Shown: in pieces, positions 1 to 9,547 of the stretch
Numbering within the stretch: position 1 is the first letter of the stretch
Layout: every line of letters starts with the position of its first letter
NCBI GenBank assembly: GCA_900550335.1
Contig: URRU01000002.1
Coordinates: forward strand, 1-27,857
DNA length: 27,857 nt
DNA from: an uncultured Clostridium sp.
GTDB taxonomy: Bacteria > Bacillota > Clostridia > Peptostreptococcales > Peptostreptococcaceae
Direction of reading: 5' to 3'
The notes under the pieces: model-generated
Database searches by the model: none
Seen by the model: only the letters and a program-made list of their open reading frames with translations
Told to the model about the DNA's origin: nothing
Translations under genes and position numbers: made by a program

Positions 1-29
1 CGAATTATTTATTCGAACTAAATATATCT

Positions 30-120
30 GCTGTTCAGTTTTCAAAGTTCATTTTGTTCTGTTTCACTGCCCTCTCTCAAGGACAAGTATTATATTATCA
101 TCTTTTAATTTCATCGTCAA
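30..120 (-). promoter_or_regulatory. Promoter and leader of an rRNA operon lying left of the window
   Basis: On the minus strand there is a -35 TTGACG (115-120), a 17-base spacer and a -10 TAATAT (92-97). Downstream, at 30-50, is CTTTGAAAACTGAACAGC, the kind of sequence that precedes 16S rRNA in Firmicutes rRNA operons (antitermination and processing leader). From this I infer that the 16S gene begins shortly beyond position 1, reading leftwards. The rRNA itself is not in the window. The rest of 121-361 is AT-rich with no gene that I can support. Confidence 0.7.
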
Positions 121-361
121 CACTTTTTTTAAACTTTTTTTATTTTTTATTCTAACTTTCTTCTTTCTTACGAAATATAAAAATATTCAAAGCCGAAATT
201 CTACTTATTCCAATGCATTTAGAAATAATATAAAAAATCAGCTCCTGACAATAACTATTAAATTTTACATTTATAATTTCTATCTTTTTTAAATTTATAT
301 ACATTTTTTTAAAAAATCGGTTAAAATACATTACAATGAAAATTTTAAAATTAATTTAGTT

Positions 362-865
362 CTAGAAAATCTTCTCATATGCAACTCTTTCAGCACCATC
401 TTCTAAAAAAATCACACCACAGTATTCAAATCCATTTTTTTCTAATAATCCTCTCATAACAAAATTATCTCTATGAGTGTCTATTTTTATACTATTATAA
501 CCTAATTCCTTGCACATATTCTGAGAAAATTTCATTATTTCATGAGAAAGCCCCTTCCCTTTATACTCATTACTTACAGCAACTCTATGCACAACCCCGT
601 ATTTTCCATCGCTTAACCAATTTCCTTCGTATATCTTGTCGTAAGTACTTTCTCCTCTAAAAGAAATAGCTGTAGTAGCCACTATTTTACCGTCAAGTAG
701 CATAACATAACTCTCGTCAGCCTCTATATCCCCTCTCAGATTCTCTTCATTAGGATAGCCATCTTGCCACTGATCTATATCTTTACTTTTAAAATATTCC
801 TGTGCCTGTCTAACAATTTCCATCATTTCTGGTATATCTTCTATTCTAGATTTTCTAAATTCCAT
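362..865 (-). CDS. GNAT family N-acetyltransferase
   Basis: A 167-residue protein of the Gcn5-related acetyltransferase fold, which transfers acetyl from acetyl-CoA to an amine; the substrate cannot be told. Visible motifs are the acceptor-side strand VVHRVAVSNEY followed by the CoA pyrophosphate loop YKGKGLS (residues 101-107), and the C-terminal NFVMRGLLEKNGFEYCG typical of motif B. The length is normal. I chose the ATG at 865 (MEFRKSRIED), where GNAT proteins usually begin. In-frame TTG codons upstream, at 877 and 898, are possible; the site AAGGGAG suits the one at 877. The gene is monocistronic and reads towards the rRNA promoter. Its leader carries a 10-bp hairpin (911-955). Confidence 0.85.
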   Translation of the reverse strand: MEFRKSRIEDIPEMMEIVRQAQEYFKSKDIDQWQDGYPNEENLRGDIEADESYVMLLDGKIVATTAISFRGESTYDKIYEGNWLSDGKYGVVHRVAVSNEYKGKGLSHEIMKFSQNMCKELGYNSIKIDTHRDNFVMRGLLEKNGFEYCGVIFLEDGAERVAYEKIF

Positions 866-1216
866 AATCCTCTTCAAAACTCCCTTTTCAAAATACAAAT
901 CTAAATTATTTTAACTGCAATTTCAAATATATCTAAAAGCCTAATTTGCAGTTAATATCTAAATTATATCAAAATTGCCAAAGAAAAATATATAAAATCC
1001 TAAAAATCACAGATAATATCTTAAAATTTAAAATAACCTACAGTAAAATAAACTAAATCAAATAAATCAGAAATATATCTCCTATAAAATTCCTATAACA
1101 CCAGAAATTTTCTACATACAAAAAGCTCCCGATATAATCGAGAGCTCTCATTTACATAAGTATTTTTACATAACTACTTAAATTTAAAGATAAATTTAAA
1201 CACAAAAACTTAAATA
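866..1216. other. Gene-free stretch: extended -10, leader hairpin and a terminator
   Basis: No coding potential is seen. On the minus strand an extended -10 (TGATATAAT, 963-971) could drive the acetyltransferase gene; no good -35 is present. A perfect 10-bp inverted repeat follows, arms TTAACTGCAA at 911-920 and TTGCAGTTAA at 946-955, starting about where the transcript would start. The SEC-C gene terminator is at 1121-1146. The remainder is AT-rich and featureless. Confidence 0.45.
1121..1146 (-). terminator. Rho-independent terminator of the SEC-C gene
   Basis: On the minus strand the arms AGCTCTCGAT (1137-1146) and ATCGGGAGCT (1124-1133) pair over 10 bp with a 3-base loop, followed by TTTTTG. 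One pair is G-U on the minus strand but C-A on the plus strand, so the stem is only complete in the RNA of the minus-strand gene. Confidence 0.85.
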
Positions 1217-1720
1217 CTAAGCGTTTTTGCCACAGCATTTTTTGTATTTTTTACCACTTCCACAAGGACATGGATCATTTCTTCCAACTTTGTGTTCTTT
1301 AACTATAGTTTTGCTTTTTTTGTATTTTTTGTGTAATTCTTTTCTTGTTTCAGCAGAAAGTATTCCATCCCATTCAGGTAAAGTGTATAACCATTCAGCT
1401 TCAACAGCACACATATTGTAGAATAATTTTTCCCAGTCTATTTTTATAGATACTTCCCCATCAGCTTCTATAGCGTCTAGGTCTAGATCTTCTTTTAAAC
1501 TTTCGCTTATTCCATCTATGAATCCCATGAAGTATTCCGGAGATGTTTCGTATTTAGCTGCTAAATCAGCAACTTTTCCTTCTACGGTTTCAGTTTTTTC
1601 TTCTAATATTTTTCTGTATATGTCTCTTTCAACATTTAAATACTCTTTCCAGAATTCTATTTCAGCATCCTGGTTTTCGTGAGTTTCGCTAACTTTTTTC
1701 CATGCTTCGTATAAACTCAT
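1217..1720 (-). CDS. SEC-C motif protein
   Basis: A 167-residue protein ending in a SEC-C zinc motif, [17 protein letters not shown], with Cys151, Cys153, Cys162 and Cys163, the same short metal-binding module found at the C-terminus of SecA. The N-terminal 140 residues are charged and probably helical and match no catalytic family I recognise. SEC-C modules bind zinc and, in SecA, contact SecB and the ribosome; what this stand-alone form does is unknown. The ATG at 1720 has a strong AGGAGG site. An extended -10 lies inside the end of the upstream UPF0489 gene, and the gene has its own terminator, so it is probably also transcribed alone. Confidence 0.85.
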   Translation of the reverse strand: MSLYEAWKKVSETHENQDAEIEFWKEYLNVERDIYRKILEEKTETVEGKVADLAAKYETSPEYFMGFIDGISESLKEDLDLDAIEADGEVSIKIDWEKLFYNMCAVEAEWLYTLPEWDGILSAETRKELHKKYKKSKTIVKEHKVGRNDPCPCGSGKKYKKCCGKNA

Positions 1721-1775
1721 TGTAATTTTCCTCCTAAATTAATCTCGTCTTCTAAAAGACTTTCATTCAAATCTA

Positions 1776-2492
1776 CTATATTATATCATAATTGAACAGT
1801 TCTTTTAATACTTTTATAGCTTTATCTTGTTCAATAAAGTACGGACTTGTAGCTATTGTAATAACTTTAGCACCCTTAATAAGCTCCTGTATCCTATCAA
1901 ATCTATCAGAAAAAGGTATATAATCCATATCCCTTGAGAATATATCTAAATCTATATCTAGCACATATTCTCCTTCTACCTCTTCCTTTAGACTATAAGT
2001 ACTGTCCATTATTATAAGTTTTGAAAAAATTTCATGCTCCATTGCAGGCTTAATAAAACTTCCTACATTAAGCACTTCATTTGTATATCTAAATACATCA
2101 TCTAAATCGTCTACATCTACATCATAATTAGGCGGAACTCTAGTATCCTTGTGCTGATCCACGTGTACCAAAGTGCAACCTCTATTAAAAAGACCTTCAT
2201 TTAGGCATCTCATCCAGAAGTAGAACGAATGGTTATGGTTATCAAAAATATACACTCTCTTACCGTCTTTAGTATCCATTCTGACCATATTTTCTATACC
2301 ATAAGCCTTAAACTCTGTATCCTCATCTATCTCATTAAACACAATTTCTGTACCTTCCCTTACATCATCCAAATCTCCTTTTATAAGCTTTGGTACAAAA
2401 ATCTTCTTATTCTCCCTCTCTTCAAAGGAAAATATATTATTTCCAACTGGTTTTTCTATAAAAAATCCATTATATCTTTCCATACTATCCAA
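1776..2492 (-). CDS. UPF0489 (peptide arginase-like) family protein
   Basis: A 238-residue protein with the metal-binding pattern of the UPF0489 family: FDNHNHS (residues 83-89), HVDQHKD (110-116) and DIDLDIF (179-185). The spacing of His and Asp resembles ureohydrolases (arginase/agmatinase), and some members of this family have been described as peptide arginases that turn arginine into ornithine within peptides. There is no radical SAM enzyme or precursor peptide beside it, so a RiPP role is not supported; the neighbours are RNA modification genes. I took the TTG start at 2492, which has AGAAGGG at good distance; the ATG at 2483 is an alternative. It lies 47 bases after the RluA-type gene and is probably co-transcribed with it. 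Confidence 0.75.
   Translation of the reverse strand: MDSMERYNGFFIEKPVGNNIFSFEERENKKIFVPKLIKGDLDDVREGTEIVFNEIDEDTEFKAYGIENMVRMDTKDGKRVYIFDNHNHSFYFWMRCLNEGLFNRGCTLVHVDQHKDTRVPPNYDVDVDDLDDVFRYTNEVLNVGSFIKPAMEHEIFSKLIIMDSTYSLKEEVEGEYVLDIDLDIFSRDMDYIPFSDRFDRIQELIKGAKVITIATSPYFIEQDKAIKVLKELFNYDII
1780..1788 (-). promoter_or_regulatory. Extended -10 promoter for the SEC-C gene
   Basis: TGATATAAT on the minus strand, about 60 bases before the SEC-C start and overlapping the last codons of the UPF0489 gene. No convincing -35 is present. Confidence 0.4.
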
Positions 2493-2539
2493 TCAGCCCT
2501 TCTAAATTAAAATTAGATTTCTGATTCCACAAAACTATC

Positions 2540-3220
2540 TTACTTATCAAAAACATTCCATGGATATTCTTTTGGTGGCTCGCAGACAAACTCCATCTTC
2601 TCTTTAGTAACAGGATGAACTATCTCTATCTTATAAGACCAAAGTGCTATCTGCTGACCTACCTTGCTATTTTTACCATATCTCTGGTCACCTACAAGAG
2701 GGTTATTTCTCGAAGCAAACTGAACCCTAATTTGATGTGGTCTACCTGTCTTTAAATCTATCTGAACTAGACTCATCTTATCCTTGAATGCTAGAGTTTC
2801 GTAACTAAGCTCAGCGTATTTAGAATCCTTGTGACTTTCAGAAACTACACTGACCATATTGGTTTTCTTATTCTTATACAGATAATCCTTTAAAGTATCA
2901 CTCTGTTTTCTCATCTTTCCATTGATAACAGCTCTATAAGTCTTTTTAAAAGTCTTATTTCTAACCTGCTCAGAAAGTCTTGATGCTGCTTTAGAAGTCT
3001 TAGCAAATACCATAACTCCTCCAACAGGTCTATCAAGTCTATGAACTAACCCTAAATAAACATTTCCCGGCTTATTATACTTCTCTTTAAGATATGCCTT
3101 TAATAGATTGACCATATCCTTATCATTTGTATTATCCCCCTGAGAAAGAATATTTACAGGCTTTTCAACTACTAAAAGATGATTATCTTCATAAAGTACA
3201 TTTATATTTACACTAGCCAA
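2540..3220 (-). CDS. RluA-family pseudouridine synthase
   Basis: A 226-residue RNA pseudouridine synthase, which isomerises specific uridines in rRNA or tRNA. The catalytic motif HRLDRPVGG holds the nucleophilic Asp63, and the later KTGRPHQIRVQFA and NPLVGDQRYG motifs are typical of the RluA/RluC/RluD class. There is no N-terminal S4 domain, so this is the short, catalytic-only form, closest in shape to RluA or TruC. The target base cannot be assigned. The TTG start at 3220 is supported by GGGAGAG at the right distance. It starts 3 bases after the stop of the methyltransferase gene, which implies translational coupling. Confidence 0.9.
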   Translation of the reverse strand: MASVNINVLYEDNHLLVVEKPVNILSQGDNTNDKDMVNLLKAYLKEKYNKPGNVYLGLVHRLDRPVGGVMVFAKTSKAASRLSEQVRNKTFKKTYRAVINGKMRKQSDTLKDYLYKNKKTNMVSVVSESHKDSKYAELSYETLAFKDKMSLVQIDLKTGRPHQIRVQFASRNNPLVGDQRYGKNSKVGQQIALWSYKIEIVHPVTKEKMEFVCEPPKEYPWNVFDK

Positions 3221-3223
3221 AGA

Positions 3224-4093
3224 CTATCTCTCCCATCTACCAAATATACCACAAGGAAGTATTTTACCATCTCTTGACGCTGGTATTCCAACTTCTCCAC
3301 CGTATATCTGTCCGCCTTTTACTTTCTTTCCTATAGTAGTAGAAAGCACGTTTTCAAGTACTATTGGAGAAAATCCTGTAGTATAAGAGTTTATTAAGAA
3401 GAATAATGGATCATCAGATAATACGCCCATACATAATTCAACGAAATCGTATAATTTATCTTCTATTTTCCATACTTCACCTTTTGGTCCTCTTCCGTAT
3501 GAAGGTGGGTCCATTATTATAGCGTCGTATTTTCTTCCTCTTCTTATTTCTCTTTCAACGAATTTAACAACATCATCTACTATAAATCTTACTGTCTGAT
3601 TCTGAAGTCCAGATAATGCTATATTATCTTTTGCCCAGTTTACCATACCTTTTGCTGCATCAACGTGGCAAACTTCTGCCCCAGCTGAAGCACAAGCAAC
3701 AGTTGCTCCACCAGTATATGCAAATAAATTTAAAACCTTTATAGGTCTTTTTGCTTTCTTTATTTTATCTATCATCCAATCCCAGTTTGCTGCCTGTTCT
3801 GGGAAAAGACCTGTGTGTTTAAACCCTGTAGGTCTTATATTGAATTTTAAATTTTTGTAGTTTATTGTCCAACTTTCTGGATATTTTTTCTTCTGCTCCC
3901 AAGAACCTCCACCTCTATTACTTCTGTGGTAGTGTCCATGTGGATTTTTCCATAATGACCATTCCTTTTCCATTGGCCAAACAACCTGTGGATCTGGTCT
4001 TCTAAGGACGATATCGCCCCATCTCTCTAGCTTCTCTCCGTTACCCATGTCTATAAGCTCATAATCTTTCCAACTATCTGCTAAAATTAACAT
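3224..4093 (-). CDS. Class I SAM-dependent (rRNA) methyltransferase, RlmI-like
   Basis: A 289-residue Rossmann-fold methyltransferase. Motif I is VLNLFAYTGGATVAC (residues 120-134), the acidic residue ending the second strand is in HVDAAKGM, and the catalytic motif is DPPSYGRG (195-202), a form found in the RlmI/RlmL group of rRNA 5-methylcytosine and guanine methyltransferases. The N-terminal PUA domain of RlmI is missing; instead there is a basic, Trp-rich segment of about 110 residues. The start has an AAGGAGG site 5 bases upstream. It is the first gene of a likely operon with the pseudouridine synthase, which strengthens an RNA target, but the exact base is unknown. Confidence 0.85.
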   Translation of the reverse strand: MLILADSWKDYELIDMGNGEKLERWGDIVLRRPDPQVVWPMEKEWSLWKNPHGHYHRSNRGGGSWEQKKKYPESWTINYKNLKFNIRPTGFKHTGLFPEQAANWDWMIDKIKKAKRPIKVLNLFAYTGGATVACASAGAEVCHVDAAKGMVNWAKDNIALSGLQNQTVRFIVDDVVKFVEREIRRGRKYDAIIMDPPSYGRGPKGEVWKIEDKLYDFVELCMGVLSDDPLFFLINSYTTGFSPIVLENVLSTTIGKKVKGGQIYGGEVGIPASRDGKILPCGIFGRWER

Positions 4094-4172
4094 CTTTTCC
4101 TCCTTCTCTCTTATCTAATTAAATTTATATTTCTTAAAATATTTTCCATCTCATTTTTTAACCTAATTATTA

Positions 4173-4181
4173 ATTATATCA
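4173..4181 (-). promoter_or_regulatory. Extended -10 promoter for the methyltransferase operon
   Basis: TGATATAAT on the minus strand, 80 bases before the methyltransferase start; no clear -35. The rest of the gene-free stretch 4182-4400 is AT-rich and holds nothing else that I recognise. Confidence 0.45.
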
Positions 4182-4400
4182 TACACACACAACCATTTGT
4201 ACTACTTTATCTCACCAATCACATATAAATTAAATTACCTATTTACACCCTCTATATTCTCAAAAGAAAACAGCATATAGAAAAAATACACTAAAAGATT
4301 TTCTAGAATCAGAAATATAATTTTAAAATAATTTATAATAGGTAATTTATATCGAGGTTAGAACTTCTGCCTTATATAATCAATTCAATATAATATTTAA

Positions 4401-4433
4401 AAAAAGAGCTAACCGAAATGATTAGCTCTTTTT
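4401..4433. terminator. Bidirectional terminator after carB
   Basis: Perfect 12-bp stem AAAAAGAGCTAA / TTAGCTCTTTTT with a 9-base loop, 18 bases after the carB stop. The A and T tracts at both ends would let it act in either direction; the only gene reading into it is carB. Confidence 0.9.
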
Positions 4434-4450
4434 ATCTCAATTATTAAAAA

Positions 4451-7400
4451 TTATATTTCTGATATGTTGTAAACTTTTAGCGTATCTTTATCTATATGCT
4501 GTTTCTTAACATCTACCATTGCTTTTAATGTATCAAGAGAAGTCATAACTTCTGTAGAGAATTCTATAGCAGTTCTTCTTATTTTGAATCCATCTCTGTT
4601 AGAGTCGTTACCTTTTGTAGGAGTATTTATAACCATATCTACCTGTTTATTTCTTATAGCGTCAAGTATATTTGGTCTAGCTTCTTCTACTCTATTTACA
4701 GTTTCAACTTCTATTCCGTTTTCTCTTAATGCTTTAGCTGTTCCTTCTGTAGCCATGAAAGTATATCCAAGCTCTTTCATATCTTTAGCTATTTCTATGA
4801 ACTCTTCTTTATCGTGGTTGTTTATTGTAGCAAGTACGCAACCTCTTTCATCAGCTATACCTTTACCAGCTGCAAGGAATCCTTTGTATAATGCTTCTTC
4901 TAAGTTAGCACCTACTCCAAGAACTTCCCCTGTTGATTTCATTTCAGGCCCTAGTGATACTTCAACCTGAGCAAGTTTTGCCATTGAGAATACTGGTACT
5001 TTAACAGATACTATATCTGGAGTTTTGTATACTCCTGTTCCGTATCCAAGGTCTTTTAATTTAGCACCTAACATACATTTAGTTGCAAGGTCTACTATTG
5101 GCACACCTGAAACTTTTGATATGTATGGTACAGTTCTACTTGCTCTTGGGTTAACTTCTATTATGTATAATTCATTCTGGAATTCTATGAACTGGATGTT
5201 AACCATACCTATAACATTTAGGTCTAGAGCTATTTTTTTAGTGTAGTCTAATATTTTTTCTTTTATTCTATCAGATATATTCTGGCTTGGGTACATTGTT
5301 ATACTGTCTCCAGAGTGAACCCCTGCTCTTTCAAGGTGTTCCATTATACCAGGTATTAATATATCTTCTTTATCGCATATAGCGTCAACTTCTATTTCTC
5401 TACCAGTTAAGTATTTATCTATAAGAACTGGGTTTTTGCTATCTCTTTCGAATGCTGCTTCTAAGTACTGAACTAATCTAGCTTCATCGTAAGTTATTTC
5501 CATACCCTGTCCACCAAGTACGTATGATGGTCTAACAAGTACTGGGAATCCTAAGTTGTGAGCAACTTCAAGACCTTCTTCAACAGTCCATACACCTCTA
5601 CCTTTTGGTCTGTTTATGTCTAATCTTTCTAGTAATTCATCGAATTTTTCTCTATCTTCGGCTGCATCTATATCTTCGAAATCAGTACCTAATATTGGTA
5701 TATGTTTTTCATGAAGGAATTTAGCTAGTTTTATAGCAGTCTGTCCACCGAACTGAAGTATAACTCCGTCTGGATTTTCTTTTTCTATTATGTTAAGAAC
5801 TTCTTCTTCTGTTAATGGTTCGAAGTATAATTTATCAGAAGTATCGAAGTCTGTTGATACAGTTTCAGGGTTGTTGTTTATTATTATTGTTTCTATCCCC
5901 TGTTTTCTTAATGATTTAACACAGTGAACTGAGCAGTAGTCGAATTCTATACCCTGTCCTATTCTTATTGGACCAGAACCAAGAACTATAACTTTTTTCT
6001 TGTCGCTTACTGTTGCTTCATCGTATTCTTCATAAGTTGAGTAGTAGTATGGAGATAATGCATCTACTTCTCCAGCGCATGTATCAACCATTTTGTAAGC
6101 TGGTTTTATATTGTAAAGCATTCTTAATTCGTATAACTGTTCTGGGTTTATTTTCATTAAGTCAGATATACCTTTATCAGAGAATCCTTTTTTCTTTAAT
6201 TCAAGAAGATATTCTTTAGTAAGGTCTTCTATTTTCATACCTTTTAATTTTTCTTCCTGTTCAACTATCCATTTAAATCTATCTAAGAACCATTTATCCA
6301 TCTTAGTTATCTGTTCTATCATTTCAACTTTGTAGCCTCTTCTTATCATTTCAGCTATGTCGAATAATCTTTCATCATCTGGAACAACTACTCTAGCTTT
6401 TAATTCTTCTAGAGATCTCTGTTCTGATGGTGCATGAACTAATGAATATTTTCCTATTTCTAGAGATCTTATACCTTTAAGTATAGCTGCTTCAAAGTTG
6501 CTTCCTATACTCATTATTTCTCCAGTAGCCATCATCTTAGTTCCTAATCTCTTATCAGCTTTCTTGAATTTATCGAAAGGCCATTTTGGTATTTTAGCAA
6601 CTACGTAGTCTACACTTGGTTCGAAGCAAGCTTTAGTCTTTTTAGTTACTGCATTTTCTATTTCATCTAATGTATATCCAAGAGCTATCTTAGCAGAAAC
6701 TTTTGCTATTGGATAACCAGTTGCTTTTGATGCTAGTGCTGATGATCTTGAAACCCTTGGGTTTATTTCTATAACAGCGTATTCGAAGCTATCTGGGTTA
6801 AGTGCGAACTGTACGTTACATCCCCCCTGAACTTCTACTGCATTTAATATATCAAGAGATGCTTTTTTAAGCATTGCACATTCTTTAGCACTTAATGTCT
6901 GAGTTGGAGCAACAACTATACTGTCTCCTGTATGAACACCAACAGGGTCAACATTTTCCATGTTACATATAACTATGCTGTTTCCTATGCTATCTCTCAT
7001 TACTTCGTATTCTATTTCTTTCCAACCTTTTATACTTTTTTCTAAAAGTACCTGGCTAACTGGGCTTAGCTGTAAACCGTGAACTAATATTTCTTTTAAT
7101 TCTTCTTCGTTTTCAGCTATACCACCACCAGTTCCTCCTAGTGTATAAGCTGGTCTAACTACTAATGGGTAACCTATTTTATTTGCATAAGCTAAACCAT
7201 CTTCAAGAGTAGTTACTATATCACTTTCTATAACTGGCTGATTTATTTCTCTCATTACTTCTCTGAATATATCTCTATCTTCACCTTTTTTAATAGATTC
7301 AACAGAAGTACCTATTACCTTAACACCGTATTTATCAAGTATTCCACTTTCGTATAATTCAACTGCTAAGTTAAGTCCTGTCTGTCCACCCATTCCTGCA

Positions 7401-7660
7401 AGTAAACTGTCTGGTCTTTCTTTTTCTATTATTTTTTCTATGAATTCTAAAGTAAGTGGTTCTATATATATTTTGTCTGCTATTTCTTTATCTGTCATTA
7501 TTGTAGCTGGGTTAGAGTTTATTAATACAACTTCTATCCCTTCTTCTTTTAAAGCCTGGCAAGCCTGAGTTCCAGAATAGTCGAACTCTGCAGCCTGTCC
7601 TATTATTATAGGTCCTGACCCAAGTACTAATGTTTTCTTTATACTGTCTATTTTAGGCAT
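4451..7660 (-). CDS. carB: Carbamoyl phosphate synthase large subunit
   Basis: Makes carbamoyl phosphate from bicarbonate, ammonia and two ATP, the first step of pyrimidine and arginine synthesis. At 1069 residues it matches full-length CarB. Two homologous halves are visible, each opening with a nucleotide-binding start ([19 protein letters not shown] at the N-terminus; [19 protein letters not shown] from about residue 560) and each containing an ATP-grasp domain with an EINPR or EVNPR motif. The last 130 residues form the MGS-like regulatory domain ([11 protein letters not shown] ... INTPTKG). The start has AAAGGAG. It is third in pyrF-carA-carB. Its partner CarA lacks a working glutaminase, so this subunit probably receives free ammonia. 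Confidence 0.97.
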   Translation of the reverse strand: MPKIDSIKKTLVLGSGPIIIGQAAEFDYSGTQACQALKEEGIEVVLINSNPATIMTDKEIADKIYIEPLTLEFIEKIIEKERPDSLLAGMGGQTGLNLAVELYESGILDKYGVKVIGTSVESIKKGEDRDIFREVMREINQPVIESDIVTTLEDGLAYANKIGYPLVVRPAYTLGGTGGGIAENEEELKEILVHGLQLSPVSQVLLEKSIKGWKEIEYEVMRDSIGNSIVICNMENVDPVGVHTGDSIVVAPTQTLSAKECAMLKKASLDILNAVEVQGGCNVQFALNPDSFEYAVIEINPRVSRSSALASKATGYPIAKVSAKIALGYTLDEIENAVTKKTKACFEPSVDYVVAKIPKWPFDKFKKADKRLGTKMMATGEIMSIGSNFEAAILKGIRSLEIGKYSLVHAPSEQRSLEELKARVVVPDDERLFDIAEMIRRGYKVEMIEQITKMDKWFLDRFKWIVEQEEKLKGMKIEDLTKEYLLELKKKGFSDKGISDLMKINPEQLYELRMLYNIKPAYKMVDTCAGEVDALSPYYYSTYEEYDEATVSDKKKVIVLGSGPIRIGQGIEFDYCSVHCVKSLRKQGIETIIINNNPETVSTDFDTSDKLYFEPLTEEEVLNIIEKENPDGVILQFGGQTAIKLAKFLHEKHIPILGTDFEDIDAAEDREKFDELLERLDINRPKGRGVWTVEEGLEVAHNLGFPVLVRPSYVLGGQGMEITYDEARLVQYLEAAFERDSKNPVLIDKYLTGREIEVDAICDKEDILIPGIMEHLERAGVHSGDSITMYPSQNISDRIKEKILDYTKKIALDLNVIGMVNIQFIEFQNELYIIEVNPRASRTVPYISKVSGVPIVDLATKCMLGAKLKDLGYGTGVYKTPDIVSVKVPVFSMAKLAQVEVSLGPEMKSTGEVLGVGANLEEALYKGFLAAGKGIADERGCVLATINNHDKEEFIEIAKDMKELGYTFMATEGTAKALRENGIEVETVNRVEEARPNILDAIRNKQVDMVINTPTKGNDSNRDGFKIRRTAIEFSTEVMTSLDTLKAMVDVKKQHIDKDTLKVYNISEI

Positions 7661-7726
7661 AACATTCTCTCCTTTAATCCGTTTTATTTTTCTTAATCTA
7701 TATCGTCTTTATTATAATCGTATCTA

Positions 7727-8767
7727 TTATAATGCAAGGAATTTACCATATACGCATTCTTTGTCGTCTGTTGATGTGAATGCTGGTATAAACTGTACAC
7801 TCATTATAGGAAGTTCTTTATGTTTTAAACCTTCTATAGATCCATCATTAAGACTTGTATAAGTTACTTCTGTGTTTTCAGGCATTTCAGTTATATTGAA
7901 TCCGTGGTGCTGAGTAGTTATTAATACTCTACCTGTTTCCATATTTTTAACTGGAACACTTGCTCCTCTATGTCCAAATGGTAATTTACCTATTTTTCCA
8001 CCAAGAGCTAAAGCTATAACCTGATGTCCTAGGCCTATACCTACAAGTGGTTTAACACCTGCTATTTTTTTAGCTGCTTCTACTGCAAAGTCAGCATCTT
8101 CTGGGTTTCCAGGTCCGTTTGATAATAGTACAACGTCTGGATTTACACTAAGTATTTTTTCTGCTGGAGTAGTAGCTGGGAATATTGTTATATCACATCC
8201 GTATGCTTTAAGTGCTTCAACAACACTATTTTTAACACCTAAATCTAATATAGCTACTCTTCTTCCTGTTCCATCTATTTTTTTAACATCTTTGCAAGTT
8301 ACCTCTTTAACTGCATCTTTGTTGCAGTAAGAAGCGAATTTTTCTTTTAATTCTGTTTCATCTTTATCTTCGTAAGCTATAACAGCTTTCATTGTTCCAT
8401 TAGCTGTTATCATTTTAGTAAGTGCTCTAGTATCTATACCTTCTATACCTACTATTTTGTTCTGTTTCATGTATGTAGCTAAGTCCATTTCACATCTGAA
8501 GTTGTTAGGACTGTCACATTTATTTCTAACTATAAGTGCTTTTGCATGCACTCCATTAGATTCTACATCCTCTAAGTTTATTCCATAGTTTCCTACTAAT
8601 GGATAAGTCATTACTACGAACTGGCCTCTGTAAGTTGGGTCAGTAAGAAGCTCTTCATAACCTGCCATTGAAGTATTAAATACTACTTCTCCTACAGTTT
8701 CTTTTTCATATCCAAAAGCCTTTCCTTCAAAAACTGTTCCGTTTTCTAATATTAATTTGCATTTCAT
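7727..8767 (-). CDS. carA: Carbamoyl phosphate synthase small subunit, glutaminase triad lost
   Basis: A 346-residue CarA. The N-terminal CPSase small-chain domain is well kept (GYEELLTDPTYRGQ, residues 36-49; GIDTRALT, 110-117), and the C-terminal class I glutamine amidotransferase fold keeps the oxyanion segment SNGPGNP (216-222) and HHGF. The catalytic residues do not: the nucleophile motif GICLGHQ reads GIGLGHQ (Gly245), and the usual HPEAS motif reads IPAFT, so the catalytic His is Ile327 and the Glu is Ala329. Everything else is intact and in frame, so it is not an ordinary pseudogene. I infer a structural or allosteric subunit of an ammonia-dependent synthase. It follows pyrF by 14 bases. 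Confidence 0.93.
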   Translation of the reverse strand: MKCKLILENGTVFEGKAFGYEKETVGEVVFNTSMAGYEELLTDPTYRGQFVVMTYPLVGNYGINLEDVESNGVHAKALIVRNKCDSPNNFRCEMDLATYMKQNKIVGIEGIDTRALTKMITANGTMKAVIAYEDKDETELKEKFASYCNKDAVKEVTCKDVKKIDGTGRRVAILDLGVKNSVVEALKAYGCDITIFPATTPAEKILSVNPDVVLLSNGPGNPEDADFAVEAAKKIAGVKPLVGIGLGHQVIALALGGKIGKLPFGHRGASVPVKNMETGRVLITTQHHGFNITEMPENTEVTYTSLNDGSIEGLKHKELPIMSVQFIPAFTSTDDKECVYGKFLAL

Positions 8768-8781
8768 ATTGGATTTACCCC

Positions 8782-9498
8782 CTACGCATTTTCTATTTCT
8801 CTTACTATACTTTCAGCTGCTTCTTTAGGATTTTCAGCCTGTGTGATAGGTCTTCCTACAACTATATATTTAGCTCCTCTTCTTATTGCATCTGAAGGAG
8901 TTACTACTCTTTTCTGATCCCCAACTGCTGCTGTTGCAGGTCTTATACCAGGGCAAACTGTAACAAAATCATCTCCGCATATTTCTACTATTTTGTCTAC
9001 TTCTCTAGCTGAACAAACAACACCGTCTATTCCAGCTTTCTGAGCTAATTTTGCTCTCTTTATAACTAATTCTTCAGCAGTCATACTGCATCCTATGTCT
9101 TCAAGGTCTTCATTACTTAATGATGTAAGTACTGTAACACCAACTATTAATGGTTTTTCTATATTAAGTCTTGCAGCTTCTTCTTTAGCTATTTCCGCAC
9201 ACTGTCTCATACCTTCTATATCAGAAACATGTATAGTCATTAGCCAAACATTATCTCTAACTGCTGCTTTTACTGCACTTTTCATAGTATTTGGTATATC
9301 GTGGAATTTTAAATCTAGGAATACTTTTTTCCCTTTTTCTTTTAAATAATCAAGAGTTTTACCTCTTGTAGCAACATACTGTTCTAGACCAACTTTGAAT
9401 ATATCTACGCTATCTTCTAATTTGTCTATCATTTCTTTTGCTTTTTCGAAATTGTCAGTGTCAATTGCCACTATCAGTTTTTCTTTTCCATTGACCAT
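8782..9498 (-). CDS. pyrF: Orotidine 5'-phosphate decarboxylase
   Basis: Converts OMP to UMP, the last step of de novo pyrimidine synthesis. The 238-residue product starts LIVAIDTDNFEKA and carries the group I signature FLDLKFHDIPNT, with the catalytic Asp62, Lys64 and Asp67. VCPGIRP and the phosphate-binding VVGRPIT close to the C-terminus are also present. I used the ATG at 9498 (MVNGKEK), which has AGGAG upstream; an in-frame ATG at 9519 would lie ahead of that site and is unlikely. First gene of pyrF-carA-carB, behind a PyrR-type attenuator. Confidence 0.95.
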   Translation of the reverse strand: MVNGKEKLIVAIDTDNFEKAKEMIDKLEDSVDIFKVGLEQYVATRGKTLDYLKEKGKKVFLDLKFHDIPNTMKSAVKAAVRDNVWLMTIHVSDIEGMRQCAEIAKEEAARLNIEKPLIVGVTVLTSLSNEDLEDIGCSMTAEELVIKRAKLAQKAGIDGVVCSAREVDKIVEICGDDFVTVCPGIRPATAAVGDQKRVVTPSDAIRRGAKYIVVGRPITQAENPKEAAESIVREIENA

Positions 9499-9547
9499 AT
9501 CTATTATTCTCCTCTTCATTAGTTTTTAACAAAGCCTCGTAATACAC

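Noticed and set aside
8782..9519. Longer pyrF start (MKRRIIDM...)
   Set aside because: The ribosome site AGGAG lies after this ATG and serves the ATG at 9498.
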